Positions 44,901 through 53,457 of a stretch of DNA of 64,000 bases are shown one piece after another. How positions within the stretch are numbered: the stretch's first letter is position 1; each line of letters begins with the position of its first letter. The DNA comes from UBA9926 sp023261215 (lineage in GTDB: Bacteria; Pseudomonadota; Gammaproteobacteria; Pseudomonadales; Azotimanducaceae). Location: contig JAYPYV010000010.1 of the NCBI GenBank assembly GCA_038136035.1, positions 1-64,000 on the forward strand, given 5' to 3'. Made by a program: the position numbers and the translations under genes. The notes below the pieces were generated by a model. It worked only from the letters and a program-made list of their open reading frames with translations. It had not been told where the DNA came from and searched no databases.

Positions 44901-46898
44901 AACCTGCCCTTCACTTGCCTAATGAGCAATTACTTGTCGTCCAAAGAGGGCGCGATGCAAGGGCTCGTGCAACATCCGTTTGCGCCCAACTTAGATGCTG
45001 AACTGCGTAAGGTTGATCCAGAAATACCAGTACCCGTGGAAACGATCGTGCAGGTGGTTGACCGAATTATGGCGGGTCGACTCGAGGGGGACGCACCCGA
45101 ACGCGCAAATGAAGTGGTGCACCAAGATGCAGACGTGATCCGGCCGGTGTCGAAGGTGCTGGTGCACGCCCGGGGTTGCACGGCGGTGAAGCTTGTCGTC
45201 AAGTCGCTCGAGCATGGTCTAGACGTTGTGCTGGTCCAGAGTGACCCCGATATGGAGTCTGTCCCTGCAGATCTGGTGAGAGCAGCCGGTGCCAGGGGAA
45301 CCGTCGTCCCCATTGGCGGTAATACCTCGGATGAGAGCTATCTGAACGCACTCAGTATCTTAAACATCGCGCAAAGCCAGGGCGTGGACGCGCTGCATCC
45401 AGGTATTGGGTTCTTGTCGGAAACACCCAATTTTGCAGCGTTGGTTCGCCAGAAAAACATCAATTTCGTTGGTCCGAAAGTGATGAGCATGGAGACGATG
45501 GGCAACAAATCTAACGCCATCAGCACCACCATGTCGATCGGCGTGCCTGTTGTGCCGGGTAGCCACGGGATTGTTGATTCATCAGAGCGAGCGCTCGAAA
45601 TCGCTGAACAGGTCGGCTATCCCATCCTGCTTAAAGCGGTTCATGGTGGGGGCGGTAAAGGCATTGTTAGAGTAGAACGTGCCGAGCAACTGCATCAGTT
45701 GTTCCACCAAGTGACCACCGAGGCGCGCAGCGCTTTTGGGAACGGCGATGTCTATATTGAGAAATGTGTCACGTCGCTGCGTCATATCGAAGCGCAGGTG
45801 TTGAGAGACACCCATGGCAACACGCGAGTGTTGGGTCTGCGGGATTGCAGTGTGCAGCGGAATAATCAGAAGTTGCTTGAAGAATCTGGATCGACCCTGC
45901 TGTCCGAGGCGCTTCGCAGCGAGGTCTTCCAATGTGCGGCGTCGATTGCTGATGCGGTCGATTACATTGGCGCAGGCACAGTCGAATTTATTTTTGATGT
46001 CCCCAGCCAGGCCATTTACTTTATGGAGATGAACACCCGGTTGCAGGTCGAGCATCCCGTGACCGAAGCGACGACGGGCATCGATATCGTCGCGCAGCAG
46101 TTCAGAATCGCATCGGGTGAATCGATCGAGGCGCTCGCGCCCAGCGAGACGGGGTACGCCATTGAAGCAAGAATCAACGCCGAACGAGCAGCTCAGGACG
46201 CGCTTGGGAATGTCACGTTCCAGCCGACGCCAGGAAAGATCACGCGATGTGAACTGCCAGAACGTGAGGGCATCACGCTGATTTCCATGGCGGCAGCGGA
46301 CAAGATGGTCTCGCCCTTCTACGATAGCCTGATTATTCAAGTCATCGCTGAGGGCGTTGATCGAGATGATGCAGTTAATAACCTCGCGACCTACCTTGAT
46401 GATGTGGTCATCGAGGGTATCAACACCAACATCTCGCTAATCAAACGAATTTTGCGCGATGACGTCTTCCTTGGCGGTGATTATGACACCACCTATCTTC
46501 CAGGCTTCTTGTCGCGAACGGACGTGCCTTCGTTGATTCAAGAAATTGATGAAGCGGCGGGGTCTAGGGCTTCGGATTTGACGCTTGAAGCGCTCACGAT
46601 CGAAGACAGTGGCGAAATTCGGGTGCTCGCACCGTCAACCGGCGTATTTTACCGAGCGCCGTCTCCTTCGGAGCCAGAATACGTTAATTTAGGTGATGTG
46701 GTGGCCGTCGAGGATGTGCTCTGTGTGCTGGAAGCAATGAAGATGTTCGCGCCGTTCAGACTCTCATCCTATGCCGGGTCTGGCGGAGAACTCTACCCAG
46801 CGAATCAAAAGTACCGAATTACCCGAATTAATGTCTCGAGCGGACAGGCAGTGAATGAGGGTGATTTGCTGTTTGTAGTGGAACCGGTGGCTGCTTGA
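41985..46898 (+). CDS. Single-chain biotin-dependent acyl-CoA carboxylase (CTalpha-CTbeta-BC-BCCP)
   Basis: A 1637-residue fusion. Residues ~110-300: AccA-like carboxyltransferase (IGVIAQDR, MDTPGADPYEEA, IIGQGYSGGAIPLA). ~330-820: helical region with no recognised family. ~830-1030: AccD-like half (CFISSGGMQTKEGA, YGDCTGGAQASF) without a visible zinc ribbon. ~1055-1510: biotin carboxylase (HPGIGFLSE, ATP loop AVHGGGGKGIVRV near 1220, EMNTRLQVEHPVTEATTG near 1350). ~1545-1637: biotinyl domain with Lys1586 in LEAMKM and an extra ~13-residue insert. It carboxylates an acyl-CoA; acetyl-CoA is possible but the substrate is unproven. An ATG at 41994 is an equally good start. Alpha precedes beta and both precede BC, the opposite of eukaryotic ACC. 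LysR gene follows after 75 bases. Confidence 0.9.
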   Translation: MLGMSDPAHSVDQLYFNAEQLSQDFSLFPRKEPAAVIKGLLTERQINAQVERLQAMEVDEYIASSVAPTEESGRPGAKAIVRALNVPLVNEISQGPFYSCELTLNFSTGPRKIGVIAQDRAAASGVWGPEHHELAAQRASSYAIRSLPILTLMDTPGADPYEEANANNQAHSISRLIAELCNVDVPTLGIIIGQGYSGGAIPLAASNLLLSCRTGVFNTIHPRSLANLVRRYNLSWQECAKFVGVSSYELYKQGNIDGIVDYDPGETATVDNFYAAIVNGIESIENGARNFVAEHPELLDHYHRNIRRYLNPTPYLSAVNASSTLKLRTSPTEYPNVFGVAYRYLRYLGLRSRIKATTTTQYGRLVDAEIPPGELAERVHRERRSAFLSWLQDPDKILYEDHLSKAWKTFQERRQRLGEEQGAIRTFLFGEPKENYDRAKLDLTLEIGLHLYNRWKASAKDNLLALVEYLRDYENASALLSTKDIRDVKSLLRSLSNDLSPFIQRLKSKFSFEGRKLFDAGYIDQKNIDFLKSELASELNLIMEASPLIDGDAGAGLTLSQATINLINESQSQSAFIRANRRILEEVLFNQIEPHRALVTTADHQDLSVVDILLDAEIQPQFIEECQQLLVFSEVYDALISDLVAIAREAQSSRALQKETLNRILDGAIAKLASTPLFENQSAEQISRRFVDWSLRLSEHGNGSNFLRQVEEWMRGVHKDKSDTLFVVLSHLFERVMPEFQGAVASGKSFSGRLEPARIGRRKDFWNRLNIAYRDLLFNEILTREKRAKHTTIETITAAFIEDFVEMDASLMSANPVSFPTFRPSIESALKADVRPHGLITGIGEFKGAEKHYRAGFVVSNVAFQAGSIDNSDCVRFCKLLVECAVQRLPVICFISSGGMQTKEGAAALFTMAVVNDRITRFVRDNDLPIIMFGYGDCTGGAQASFVTHPLVQTYYFSGASMPFAGQAVVERNLPFTCLMSNYLSSKEGAMQGLVQHPFAPNLDAELRKVDPEIPVPVETIVQVVDRIMAGRLEGDAPERANEVVHQDADVIRPVSKVLVHARGCTAVKLVVKSLEHGLDVVLVQSDPDMESVPADLVRAAGARGTVVPIGGNTSDESYLNALSILNIAQSQGVDALHPGIGFLSETPNFAALVRQKNINFVGPKVMSMETMGNKSNAISTTMSIGVPVVPGSHGIVDSSERALEIAEQVGYPILLKAVHGGGGKGIVRVERAEQLHQLFHQVTTEARSAFGNGDVYIEKCVTSLRHIEAQVLRDTHGNTRVLGLRDCSVQRNNQKLLEESGSTLLSEALRSEVFQCAASIADAVDYIGAGTVEFIFDVPSQAIYFMEMNTRLQVEHPVTEATTGIDIVAQQFRIASGESIEALAPSETGYAIEARINAERAAQDALGNVTFQPTPGKITRCELPEREGITLISMAAADKMVSPFYDSLIIQVIAEGVDRDDAVNNLATYLDDVVIEGINTNISLIKRILRDDVFLGGDYDTTYLPGFLSRTDVPSLIQEIDEAAGSRASDLTLEALTIEDSGEIRVLAPSTGVFYRAPSPSEPEYVNLGDVVAVEDVLCVLEAMKMFAPFRLSSYAGSGGELYPANQKYRITRINVSSGQAVNEGDLLFVVEPVAA

Positions 46899-46973
46899 TT
46901 CGAGGCTTGCTCGAGCATGGCTCGAGGGGCTCAATGTGCTGATGGCACCCCGTAGCGGTAGCTAGGGTCAGAT

Positions 46974-47840
46974 ATGGTAGAGAACTTAGAGACGCTGTTA
47001 GCGCTCGCTCGAGCCGGGACGATGATCGAAGCCAGCACCGAGCTGCGTATTTCTCAGTCTGCGGTGAGCAAACGCATCGCTGCACTTGAGAAGTACTATA
47101 ACCGTCCCTTGATCCAGAAAAAGGGTCGACGGGTTGAATTGACCCGGCACGGTCAAAAGCTGGTCGATAAGATTTCCCCCTTCCTGTCTGAGCTTCGAGA
47201 TTTATTCCTAGAGGACTCTGCGGCCTCCCGGGGAGAACTCATGATCGGTGTTTCGGATGCGATCCTCTCGTCATGGGGCGCGAGCGCATTTCACAGTGTC
47301 AGCGGTCAAATGCCGGAAGTTCAATTCACCTTTCATGCGCATAGAACCTCAGTCGTTCTCGACAGGATCCGTTCGGGCGAGTTCATGCTTGGCGTTTGTA
47401 CGGGGCTAGATTCTCATGACACAGATTTGCAGTCAGAGATTCTTGCTCATGAACCGATGGTGATCATTCCGTCAGGCCTCAAGAAAATAAAGTGGCAGAC
47501 AGGCACCCCGCTCAGCGTGATCAGCATCGAGGATTACTCCGGTGCCTGGCGATCCTTTGGTGAACTGGTGTCGAAGCTGGGCATTAAGCGTGAGGTGGCG
47601 CTCGAATCTTTTTTCTCCGTGGCGCAGATGGGGGTTGCTGGATTTGGTCACGCGTTGGTGCCGATAGGTGTCGCCCGCGCGCTTGGAATCAGCGACAAGA
47701 TTCTGATCAACCTAGGGGGTCATGGGTTGATGCGGCCCGTGCGGTTTGTCGCAAGGAAATCGACCTACTCGTTGCCTGTGGTCTCTAATTTCTTTCTCGC
47801 GCTAAGGGCGCACTTGAAAACCACTGAGTTGAGTCTTTAG
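46974..47840 (+). CDS. LysR-family transcriptional regulator
   Basis: A 288-residue LysR protein. The N-terminal winged helix-turn-helix (NLETLLALARAGTMIEAST, LRISQSAVSKRIAALE, LIQKKGRRVELTRHG) is canonical. The effector domain starts near 90 (GELMIGVSDAILS). It follows the fused carboxylase gene in the same direction with a 75-base gap, and may regulate it; it ends tail to tail with pilU, 20 bases apart. No strong ribosome site before the ATG. Effector unknown. Confidence 0.92.
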   Translation: MVENLETLLALARAGTMIEASTELRISQSAVSKRIAALEKYYNRPLIQKKGRRVELTRHGQKLVDKISPFLSELRDLFLEDSAASRGELMIGVSDAILSSWGASAFHSVSGQMPEVQFTFHAHRTSVVLDRIRSGEFMLGVCTGLDSHDTDLQSEILAHEPMVIIPSGLKKIKWQTGTPLSVISIEDYSGAWRSFGELVSKLGIKREVALESFFSVAQMGVAGFGHALVPIGVARALGISDKILINLGGHGLMRPVRFVARKSTYSLPVVSNFFLALRAHLKTTELSL

Positions 47841-47860
47841 CGCCTAGCCGAACCTCGGCG

Positions 47861-49075
47861 TTATTGATCCAGATCGACCAACGAGAGCCCGTCGAGAGGG
47901 CCTGCCTTGGAGGCTTCGGTCTTCATGGGCTCATTTTGGGGCTGCGCTGCAGCGGCAGCCGCTTCCTCTTCAGCCATCTCTGCTTCAACCGCAGCTGCGC
48001 CCGCTGGATTCTCATCCAAGGTGATTTTTAGTCGTAAATTGTTCTTTGAATCCGCATTTTTCAACGCCTCTTCAAGACTGATTCTCCCCTCTTTGTAGAG
48101 CTTATAGAGCGCTTGGTCGAAGGTTTGCATGCCTTGTTCGGTGGACTTCTCCATGAGCTCTTTCAACTCAGAGACCGCGCCTTTCATGATCAGGTCTGCG
48201 GCGCGAGGCGTGCCCACCAAAATTTCGATGGCGGCTGCGCGCTTACCATCGACCGTCGGAATCAGGCGTTGCGACACAATAGCGCGCATGTTTAAGGACA
48301 AATCCTGCAGCAACTGATTGTGACGCTCTTCTGGAAAGAAGTTGATGATGCGGTCCATGGCCTGGTTCGCGTTGTTGGCGTGCAGGGTGGATAGGCAAAG
48401 GTGGCCTGTCTCAGCGAAGGCGAGCGCGTGCTCCATGGTCTCCTGATGACGAATCTCTCCGATCAGGATGACGTCTGGTGCCTGCCGCAGCGTGTTCGCG
48501 AGTGCATCATCGAAGGTCAGGGTGTCGGTGCCCACCTCGCGTTGGTTGACGATGCAACCCTTGTGACGGTGGGTAAATTCAACCGGATCCTCGATGGTGA
48601 TGATGTGTCCTTGGGAGTTCTCGTTGCGGTAATCGATGAGTGCCGCCAGCGACGTGGATTTGCCTGAGCCCGTCCCGCCAACAAACAAGATCAGCCCTCT
48701 TTTTTGCATGATCAATTCCATCAGCACGGGCGGCAGGCCAAGGTCCTTATAATTTGGTAGATCAGTGCCCAAGCGACGGATCACCATCGACGTCTGATTG
48801 CGTTGCTTAAAGATGTTGACTCGATAGCGGCCTAGTCCAGGCCGAGAGATTGCGAGGTTCATCTCAGGGACCTCGGCGAACTTTTCCTTTTGGACGTCAT
48901 CCATGATGTCTTGCGCTAACACATCGATCTCGCCGGGTTTCATCATTTCGTCCGAGAGCTGGACGAGTTCACCGAAAATCTTGGCGCTTGGCGGCGCCCC
49001 CGTAGAGTAGTAGAGGTCTGAGCCCTCCCGTTCAGAAAGTGCCTTAAGCGCGTCTTCAAAACTGATTTGAGCCAT
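47861..49075 (-). CDS. pilU: Type IV pilus retraction ATPase PilU
   Basis: A 404-residue hexameric retraction ATPase. Walker A GGTGSGKST near 134, ASP-box IEDPVEFTHRHKGCIVNQRE, Walker B APDVILIGEIR, and the PilT/PilU signature AFAETGHLCLSTLHANN. The N-terminal PAS-like domain and the ending STEQGMQTFDQALY place it with PilU, the accessory ATPase of PilT. About 50 extra residues at the C-terminus are rich in Ala/Glu and not needed for the fold. AAGGA lies seven bases before the ATG. No pilT is next to it in the window. Confidence 0.92.
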   Translation of the reverse strand: MAQISFEDALKALSEREGSDLYYSTGAPPSAKIFGELVQLSDEMMKPGEIDVLAQDIMDDVQKEKFAEVPEMNLAISRPGLGRYRVNIFKQRNQTSMVIRRLGTDLPNYKDLGLPPVLMELIMQKRGLILFVGGTGSGKSTSLAALIDYRNENSQGHIITIEDPVEFTHRHKGCIVNQREVGTDTLTFDDALANTLRQAPDVILIGEIRHQETMEHALAFAETGHLCLSTLHANNANQAMDRIINFFPEERHNQLLQDLSLNMRAIVSQRLIPTVDGKRAAAIEILVGTPRAADLIMKGAVSELKELMEKSTEQGMQTFDQALYKLYKEGRISLEEALKNADSKNNLRLKITLDENPAGAAAVEAEMAEEEAAAAAAQPQNEPMKTEASKAGPLDGLSLVDLDQ

Positions 49076-49124
49076 GAGGAATCCTTGGGTTCAGATGAAA
49101 GCTCGAGCGTCGATCATCGACAGG

Positions 49125-50321
49125 TTACTGGTAAAGAATAGTCTCACCTGAAGGGGTGTTCAATGTGAGTCGGTTTTCAGTTGAAGGTTCAGTGCGACCG
49201 ATAATTTTGGCTTCGACGTTGAAGTGGCTTGCGATATCGAGGAGGGCTTCGGCGGTGTTTGCATCCGTATAGATCTCCATTCGATGCCCCATGTTGAAGA
49301 CCTGATACATCTCTCTCGCGGGTGTTTGGCTCACCGACTGAATGGCGTCGAAGATTGGAGGGGGTGTAAACAGCTGATCTTTGATGATGTGGACCCCATG
49401 CCCAAATTTGAGGCATTTAGTCTGACCGCCACCGGAGCAATGAATCAGCCCTCTAATGTGGGGGCGATAGTCCCGCAGGACGGCATCAATCAGCGGGGCG
49501 TAGGTTCGCGTGGGGCTTAGCATGGCCTCGCCCACGGTTTCGCCTTGCCCACGAGGCAGTGGGTCACTCAGGCGAAAAGGGCCGCTGTAGCATAGATGCG
49601 CTGGGATATGAGGGTCATACGTCTCGGGATAATGCGCTCGGTAATGGCTTGAAAGTAAATCGTGACGCGCACTGGTGAGACCGTTACTGCCCACACCGGA
49701 ATTGTGCTTCGTCTCGTAGGTCGCTTGGCCGCTCGATGAGAGGCCGACGATGACGCAAGCGCCTTGGATGCGATTGCCAATGACTTCGTCCCTTCTGAGT
49801 CTGGCCACCGCGTTGCTATCCACCGTGATGGTGCCCGTTAAATCGCCCACGTCGGCGGTTTCACCGCCGCCAGGCGTAATGCCAATGCCCAGATCTCGGA
49901 GTGTGTCTATAAACCGCTCACTCCCGCGAATCAGGGCGCTGATGACCTCGCCAGGGCAATGTCTGGCATTACGATTGAGCGTATTCGAAATGATCAAGCC
50001 TTGGGTCGCGCCAATGCACAAAAGGTCATCCAAGTTCATAACGATCGAGTCTTGAGAGATGCCCTCAAAGACGGTTGGATCGCCGGTTTCTCGGTATTGA
50101 AGATAAGCGAGAATGGATTTCGTACCACTGCCATCGGCGTGGATGACGTTGCAGTAGTCGCTATCGCCAGCCAAGGCATCGGGAATAATTTTGCAAAAAC
50201 TGCCTGGGAAAAGGCCTGGGTCAAGTTGGTCAACGACGCGATGAACATCGTGTTTTTCTGCACTTACACCCCGCGCGCTGTAACGAGGGGACGCCGTGAT
50301 TTCTTTGGGCTCGTGAGGCAT
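49125..50321 (-). CDS. PurM-like (AIR synthase-related) protein
   Basis: A 398-residue protein of the PurM superfamily, which uses ATP to close the imidazole ring of aminoimidazole ribotide. Present are the nucleotide-binding segments SPRYSARGVSAEKHDVH, DGSGTKSILAY near 60, NLDDLLCIGA and GGGETADV, with GLSSSGQATYETK in the second half. It is longer than the usual ~345-residue PurM and resembles the long forms seen in Bacteroidetes. I start at the ATG at 50321: a GTATACT -10-like element lies inside the 45 bases of the longer form. It is divergent from hisH-hisF. It may be the main PurM or a second copy. Confidence 0.82.
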   Translation of the reverse strand: MPHEPKEITASPRYSARGVSAEKHDVHRVVDQLDPGLFPGSFCKIIPDALAGDSDYCNVIHADGSGTKSILAYLQYRETGDPTVFEGISQDSIVMNLDDLLCIGATQGLIISNTLNRNARHCPGEVISALIRGSERFIDTLRDLGIGITPGGGETADVGDLTGTITVDSNAVARLRRDEVIGNRIQGACVIVGLSSSGQATYETKHNSGVGSNGLTSARHDLLSSHYRAHYPETYDPHIPAHLCYSGPFRLSDPLPRGQGETVGEAMLSPTRTYAPLIDAVLRDYRPHIRGLIHCSGGGQTKCLKFGHGVHIIKDQLFTPPPIFDAIQSVSQTPAREMYQVFNMGHRMEIYTDANTAEALLDIASHFNVEAKIIGRTEPSTENRLTLNTPSGETILYQ

Positions 50322-50492
50322 GCCTGAATCTGTAGTGGCTGAACGCAGAGTATACCGTGCTTCCATGATGAAGCGCGGATACGGGGTCGCCGATGATCAT
50401 GCGTTGACGGATACATGGCGACATCATTGCTTGTCACTTCCCTAGACAGAACGAAACTTAAAGGTTTCAGGTCGCATGCTTCTTAGGGCGGG

Positions 50493-50498
50493 TATAAT
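50493..50498 (+). promoter_or_regulatory. Probable -10 element upstream of hisH
   Basis: Perfect TATAAT with discriminator GCGCCCC, 28 bases before the hisH ATG. The -35 region is weak. The short leader is consistent with AGCAGG serving as ribosome site. Confidence 0.6.
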
Positions 50499-50526
50499 GC
50501 GCCCCTTCGGTTAATTGAGCAGGTCG

Positions 50527-51165
50527 ATGTCGTCAGAGCGGGTCATCATCGTGGATTACCAAGCAGGGAACGTGGAAAGCGTTCATCGAGCTTGTGGCGC
50601 GGTGGGTATTCATGCCCAGATCTCAGCGAATCCAGAGGAGATTCGCTGCGCGGATAGAATCATCTTCCCCGGCGTTGGCACCGCTGAAACCGCAGTATTG
50701 ATCCTTGAACGAAGTGGCATCAAGGCTGCGTTGCTGGACTTCGCAGCCACGGGAAAACCCCTTCTCGGAATTTGTCTCGGCGCACAGATATTGATGCAGC
50801 ACACCGAGGAAGGCGATCAGGACTGCCTTGGGCTCCTGCCAGGCGAGTGCCGGCGTTTTAAGTTTGATGATCCAGCCCTCAAAGTGCCTCAGATAGGCTG
50901 GAACGAAGTCCACTTCAAACAGAATCATCCATTATTGAAGGGGCTTGCGTCAGGGCTGGAATTTTATTTCGTGCATTCGTATTTCGTTTCGTGTCATGAC
51001 GATCGCCATGTCCTGGGCGAGACCACCTATGGTGATCGAACCTTCGCCAGTATCATTGGGCGGGACCATCTGGTCGCGACGCAATTTCATCTGGAAAAGA
51101 GCGGCCGATTTGGATTGCAATTACTGAAGAATTTTTCTGAGTGGGACGGGACCTATGCTCAGTAA
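50527..51165 (+). CDS. hisH: Imidazole glycerol phosphate synthase, glutaminase subunit HisH
   Basis: A 212-residue class I glutamine amidotransferase. Nucleophile Cys in GICLGAQIL near 80, and the His-x-Glu dyad in ATQFHLEKSG near 190. It passes ammonia to HisF, which forms imidazole glycerol phosphate and AICAR. I use the ATG at 50527 preceded by AGCAGG; a TTG 12 bases upstream is in frame. It overlaps hisF by 11 bases. There is no hisA or hisB between or beside them, unlike the usual his operon, so this may be a stand-alone or second HisHF pair. Confidence 0.92.
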   Translation: MSSERVIIVDYQAGNVESVHRACGAVGIHAQISANPEEIRCADRIIFPGVGTAETAVLILERSGIKAALLDFAATGKPLLGICLGAQILMQHTEEGDQDCLGLLPGECRRFKFDDPALKVPQIGWNEVHFKQNHPLLKGLASGLEFYFVHSYFVSCHDDRHVLGETTYGDRTFASIIGRDHLVATQFHLEKSGRFGLQLLKNFSEWDGTYAQ

Positions 51166-51934
51166 ACGTGTCGTTGCCTGCCTCGATGTGAAAGATGGCG
51201 AGCTTGCAAAAAGTATTAAGTTTGTTGACACCAAAACCATTGGTGATCCCGTTGCGAAGGCCAAAGAGTACTATGAAGGAGGCCTGGACGAGCTCGTTTT
51301 CTACGACATCACAGCCTCGAGTGAAAAACGAAACATCATGCTGGATGTTGTGTCCGCGGTGGCTCAGCAAATCTTTATTCCGTTTTCGGTGGGCGGTGGA
51401 ATACGAACGCTTCAGGACATTGACGCGCTGCTTAGGTCAGGGGTTGAGAAAATTAATGTCAATTCAGCGGCGGTCAAACGCCCTGGGCTCATCAATGAGT
51501 GTGCGTCTGCCATCGGCAGGCAGAACACGGTGCTATCGATGGACGTTCAGCGAGTCAGGCCCTCGACAGCCTGCCCCAGCGGTTTCGAAGTTGTGATTAA
51601 TGGCGGCCGCTCTCCCATGGGGCTCGACGCGATTGGATGGGCAAAGGAGGGGGTCGTACGCGGTGCGGGCGAACTTGTCGTTAACTCTATTGACGGTGAT
51701 GGCACCCGAGATGGGTACGATATCGAATTGACCCGCAGTATTGCGGAGGCTGTGCCAGTGCCTGTGGTTGCATCCGGAGGCGCGGGACATCCGGAACATT
51801 TAAGGCAGGTCCTAACCGAAGGCAAAGCGGACGCCGCGTTGGTTGCTTCGATGGTGCACTATGGTGACTTTACGATCGGCGAAATTAAGCAGTATTTGCA
51901 CGACCAAGGTGTGAGAGTCCGTCGACACTTTTAA
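51155..51934 (+). CDS. hisF: Imidazole glycerol phosphate synthase, cyclase subunit HisF
   Basis: A 259-residue beta/alpha barrel. Catalytic Asp in ACLDVKDG near 11 and in LSMDVQRV near 130; phosphate-binding loops GGGIR and SGGAGHPEH. The DELVFYDITASSEKRN segment and the INGGRSPMGLDAI insert resemble deltaproteobacterial-type HisF rather than the enterobacterial form, which could mean transfer or an old second lineage. It starts inside the end of hisH. It ends 16 bases before slyX. Confidence 0.93.
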   Translation: MLSKRVVACLDVKDGELAKSIKFVDTKTIGDPVAKAKEYYEGGLDELVFYDITASSEKRNIMLDVVSAVAQQIFIPFSVGGGIRTLQDIDALLRSGVEKINVNSAAVKRPGLINECASAIGRQNTVLSMDVQRVRPSTACPSGFEVVINGGRSPMGLDAIGWAKEGVVRGAGELVVNSIDGDGTRDGYDIELTRSIAEAVPVPVVASGGAGHPEHLRQVLTEGKADAALVASMVHYGDFTIGEIKQYLHDQGVRVRRHF

Positions 51935-51950
51935 CGGTTGGAGTAGGCAG

Positions 51951-52154
51951 ATGCAGGATGCGTTGCAGGAACTAGAGATCAAAGTGACGTTTCAAGATGA
52001 ATTGTTGCAACGGCTTGATGAATCGCTGGGTCAGCAGCAGCAAGAAATTTTGAGGCTTCGTGATCAGGTAAGAATCCTGGCTGAAGAGGTGCGAGTGCTG
52101 AGCGAATCAGGCCCAAGACCCCTGGCTCCGGAGCCGCCACCACCGCATTATTAA
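51951..52154 (+). CDS. slyX: SlyX family protein
   Basis: A 67-residue coiled-coil protein: helix ELEIKVTFQDELLQRLDESL followed by a Gln-rich and a second heptad segment, ending in the family's Pro-rich tail PPPPHY. SlyX is widespread in gammaproteobacteria; its role is not established. GGAG lies upstream of the ATG. Close behind hisF. Confidence 0.93.
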   Translation: MQDALQELEIKVTFQDELLQRLDESLGQQQQEILRLRDQVRILAEEVRVLSESGPRPLAPEPPPPHY

Positions 52155-52314
52155 TTGGATCAACCGATTGGCCGACAGAGAGACGCGCTGAATATCCACC
52201 GCTGCTGCACGTCGCCTTCACCAGTTCGATGTCAGCTTTGATCGCTCGTGTCTATCAGCGAAGGGTGTCGTGATTTAATGTTGAGAGCCTATGGGCAGAG
52301 AATAGGAGCACAGT

Positions 52315-53286
52315 TTGAAAGCGATTGTCGTTGAAGATCAGCAGGCCCTAGCTTGGAAAGAGGTCGATGCGCCTGAGTTGAGTCCGAATGAAATTCTTAT
52401 TCGTGTGAAAGCCACTGCCATTAATCGGGCCGATTTAATGCAGCGTCGAGGTCTTTACCCGCCGCCTCCAGGTGCCTCAGACATCATGGGGCTCGAGTGT
52501 GCGGGTGTGGTTGAGGCGCTCGGTCAGAACGTGACTCGGTTTTCGGCCGGCGATCGTGTCTGTGCACTGCTCGCAGGCGGTGGGTATGCGGAAATGGCAG
52601 CCGTAGACGAAGGCAGTGCGGTCCCGATACCGGACGGACTTTCCTTCAACGAAGCAGCCGCATTGCCAGAGGTTTACGCCACGGCGTGGCTCAATCTCTT
52701 TATTGAAGCCGATCTCCAACCTGGCGAAAGAGCGTTGATTCATGCTGGCGCCAGTGGGGTGGGCAGCGCCGCCATACAGCTTTGTCGTTCCTTTGGCGTC
52801 GATGCCTTTGTGACAGTTGGGAGCGCTGATAAGGTGGCTTACTGCACCGCGTTGGGGGCGAGTGGCGGGCATGTACGGCATGATGGATCTTTCGTCGACG
52901 CCGTCAAGGCGTGGAGCAGCAATCAGGGCGTAGACGTGATCCTCGATCCCGTTGGCGCAGGTTATTTAGACGACAATCTTGAGTGTTTGCGATTGGGTGG
53001 GCGTCTCGTGCTTATTGGTCTCATGTCCGGTGCCAGAACTGAGTTGGACATGGGTAAGCTCATGATGAAACGTCTCCGGGTCATCGGGTCGACGTTAAGA
53101 GCGAGACCGCTCGTTGAAAAAAAATCAGTCATGGCCGAGCTCGAGCGTTACGTGTGGCCTAAGCTCGCGAATGGTGAAATTTCTCCCCAAGTTGATGCAG
53201 TCTTTCCCATTCAGGACGCCGACCAGGCGCATGCATTGATGGCATCGGATGAAACGAAGGGCAAGGTCGTTCTAGCGATCGATTAA
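52315..53286 (+). CDS. NAD(P)H quinone oxidoreductase (zinc-free MDR, PIG3-like)
   Basis: A 323-residue medium-chain dehydrogenase/reductase without zinc-binding cysteines. Segments: INRADLMQRRGLYPPPPGAS near 40, GLECAGVVEALG, the nucleotide loop HAGASGVGSAAIQL near 145, and DVILDPVGAGYLDDNL. The Pro-rich motif and the rest match the TP53I3/PIG3 group, which reduces quinones with NADPH in one-electron steps. The start is TTG with AATAGGAG upstream. It is a single gene with its own 160-base upstream region. Confidence 0.93.
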   Translation: MKAIVVEDQQALAWKEVDAPELSPNEILIRVKATAINRADLMQRRGLYPPPPGASDIMGLECAGVVEALGQNVTRFSAGDRVCALLAGGGYAEMAAVDEGSAVPIPDGLSFNEAAALPEVYATAWLNLFIEADLQPGERALIHAGASGVGSAAIQLCRSFGVDAFVTVGSADKVAYCTALGASGGHVRHDGSFVDAVKAWSSNQGVDVILDPVGAGYLDDNLECLRLGGRLVLIGLMSGARTELDMGKLMMKRLRVIGSTLRARPLVEKKSVMAELERYVWPKLANGEISPQVDAVFPIQDADQAHALMASDETKGKVVLAID

Positions 53287-53431
53287 TGCCAAAGGGTCAA
53301 GGCTCGGGCTTTGGGCCGCTGTGGCGTAACTGGGTAGAGTCGAAGACGCTGCCTCTTAGCGAGAATATGCAGATAAAAGAAGACCTGCCCTAGCGCCAGG
53401 GTACCAGCGCTAAAGAAGGTCGAATAGAGTT

Positions 53432-53454
53432 AAAACGATCGCCCGTCAGGCGAT
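53432..53454 (-). terminator. Rho-independent terminator of the cold-shock gene
   Basis: Read on the minus strand: ATCGCC, loop TGACG, GGCGAT, then CG and TTTT. The six-pair stem begins four bases after the stop codon of the cold-shock protein gene. Confidence 0.7.
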
Positions 53455-53457
53455 GGA

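Noticed and set aside
45582..46340. 252-codon minus-strand frame
   Set aside because: Fully antisense to the well-supported biotin carboxylase domain; a shadow of its codon bias.
46898..46940. CTCGAG repeats after the fused carboxylase as a terminator
   Set aside because: A small stem is possible but no T-run follows.
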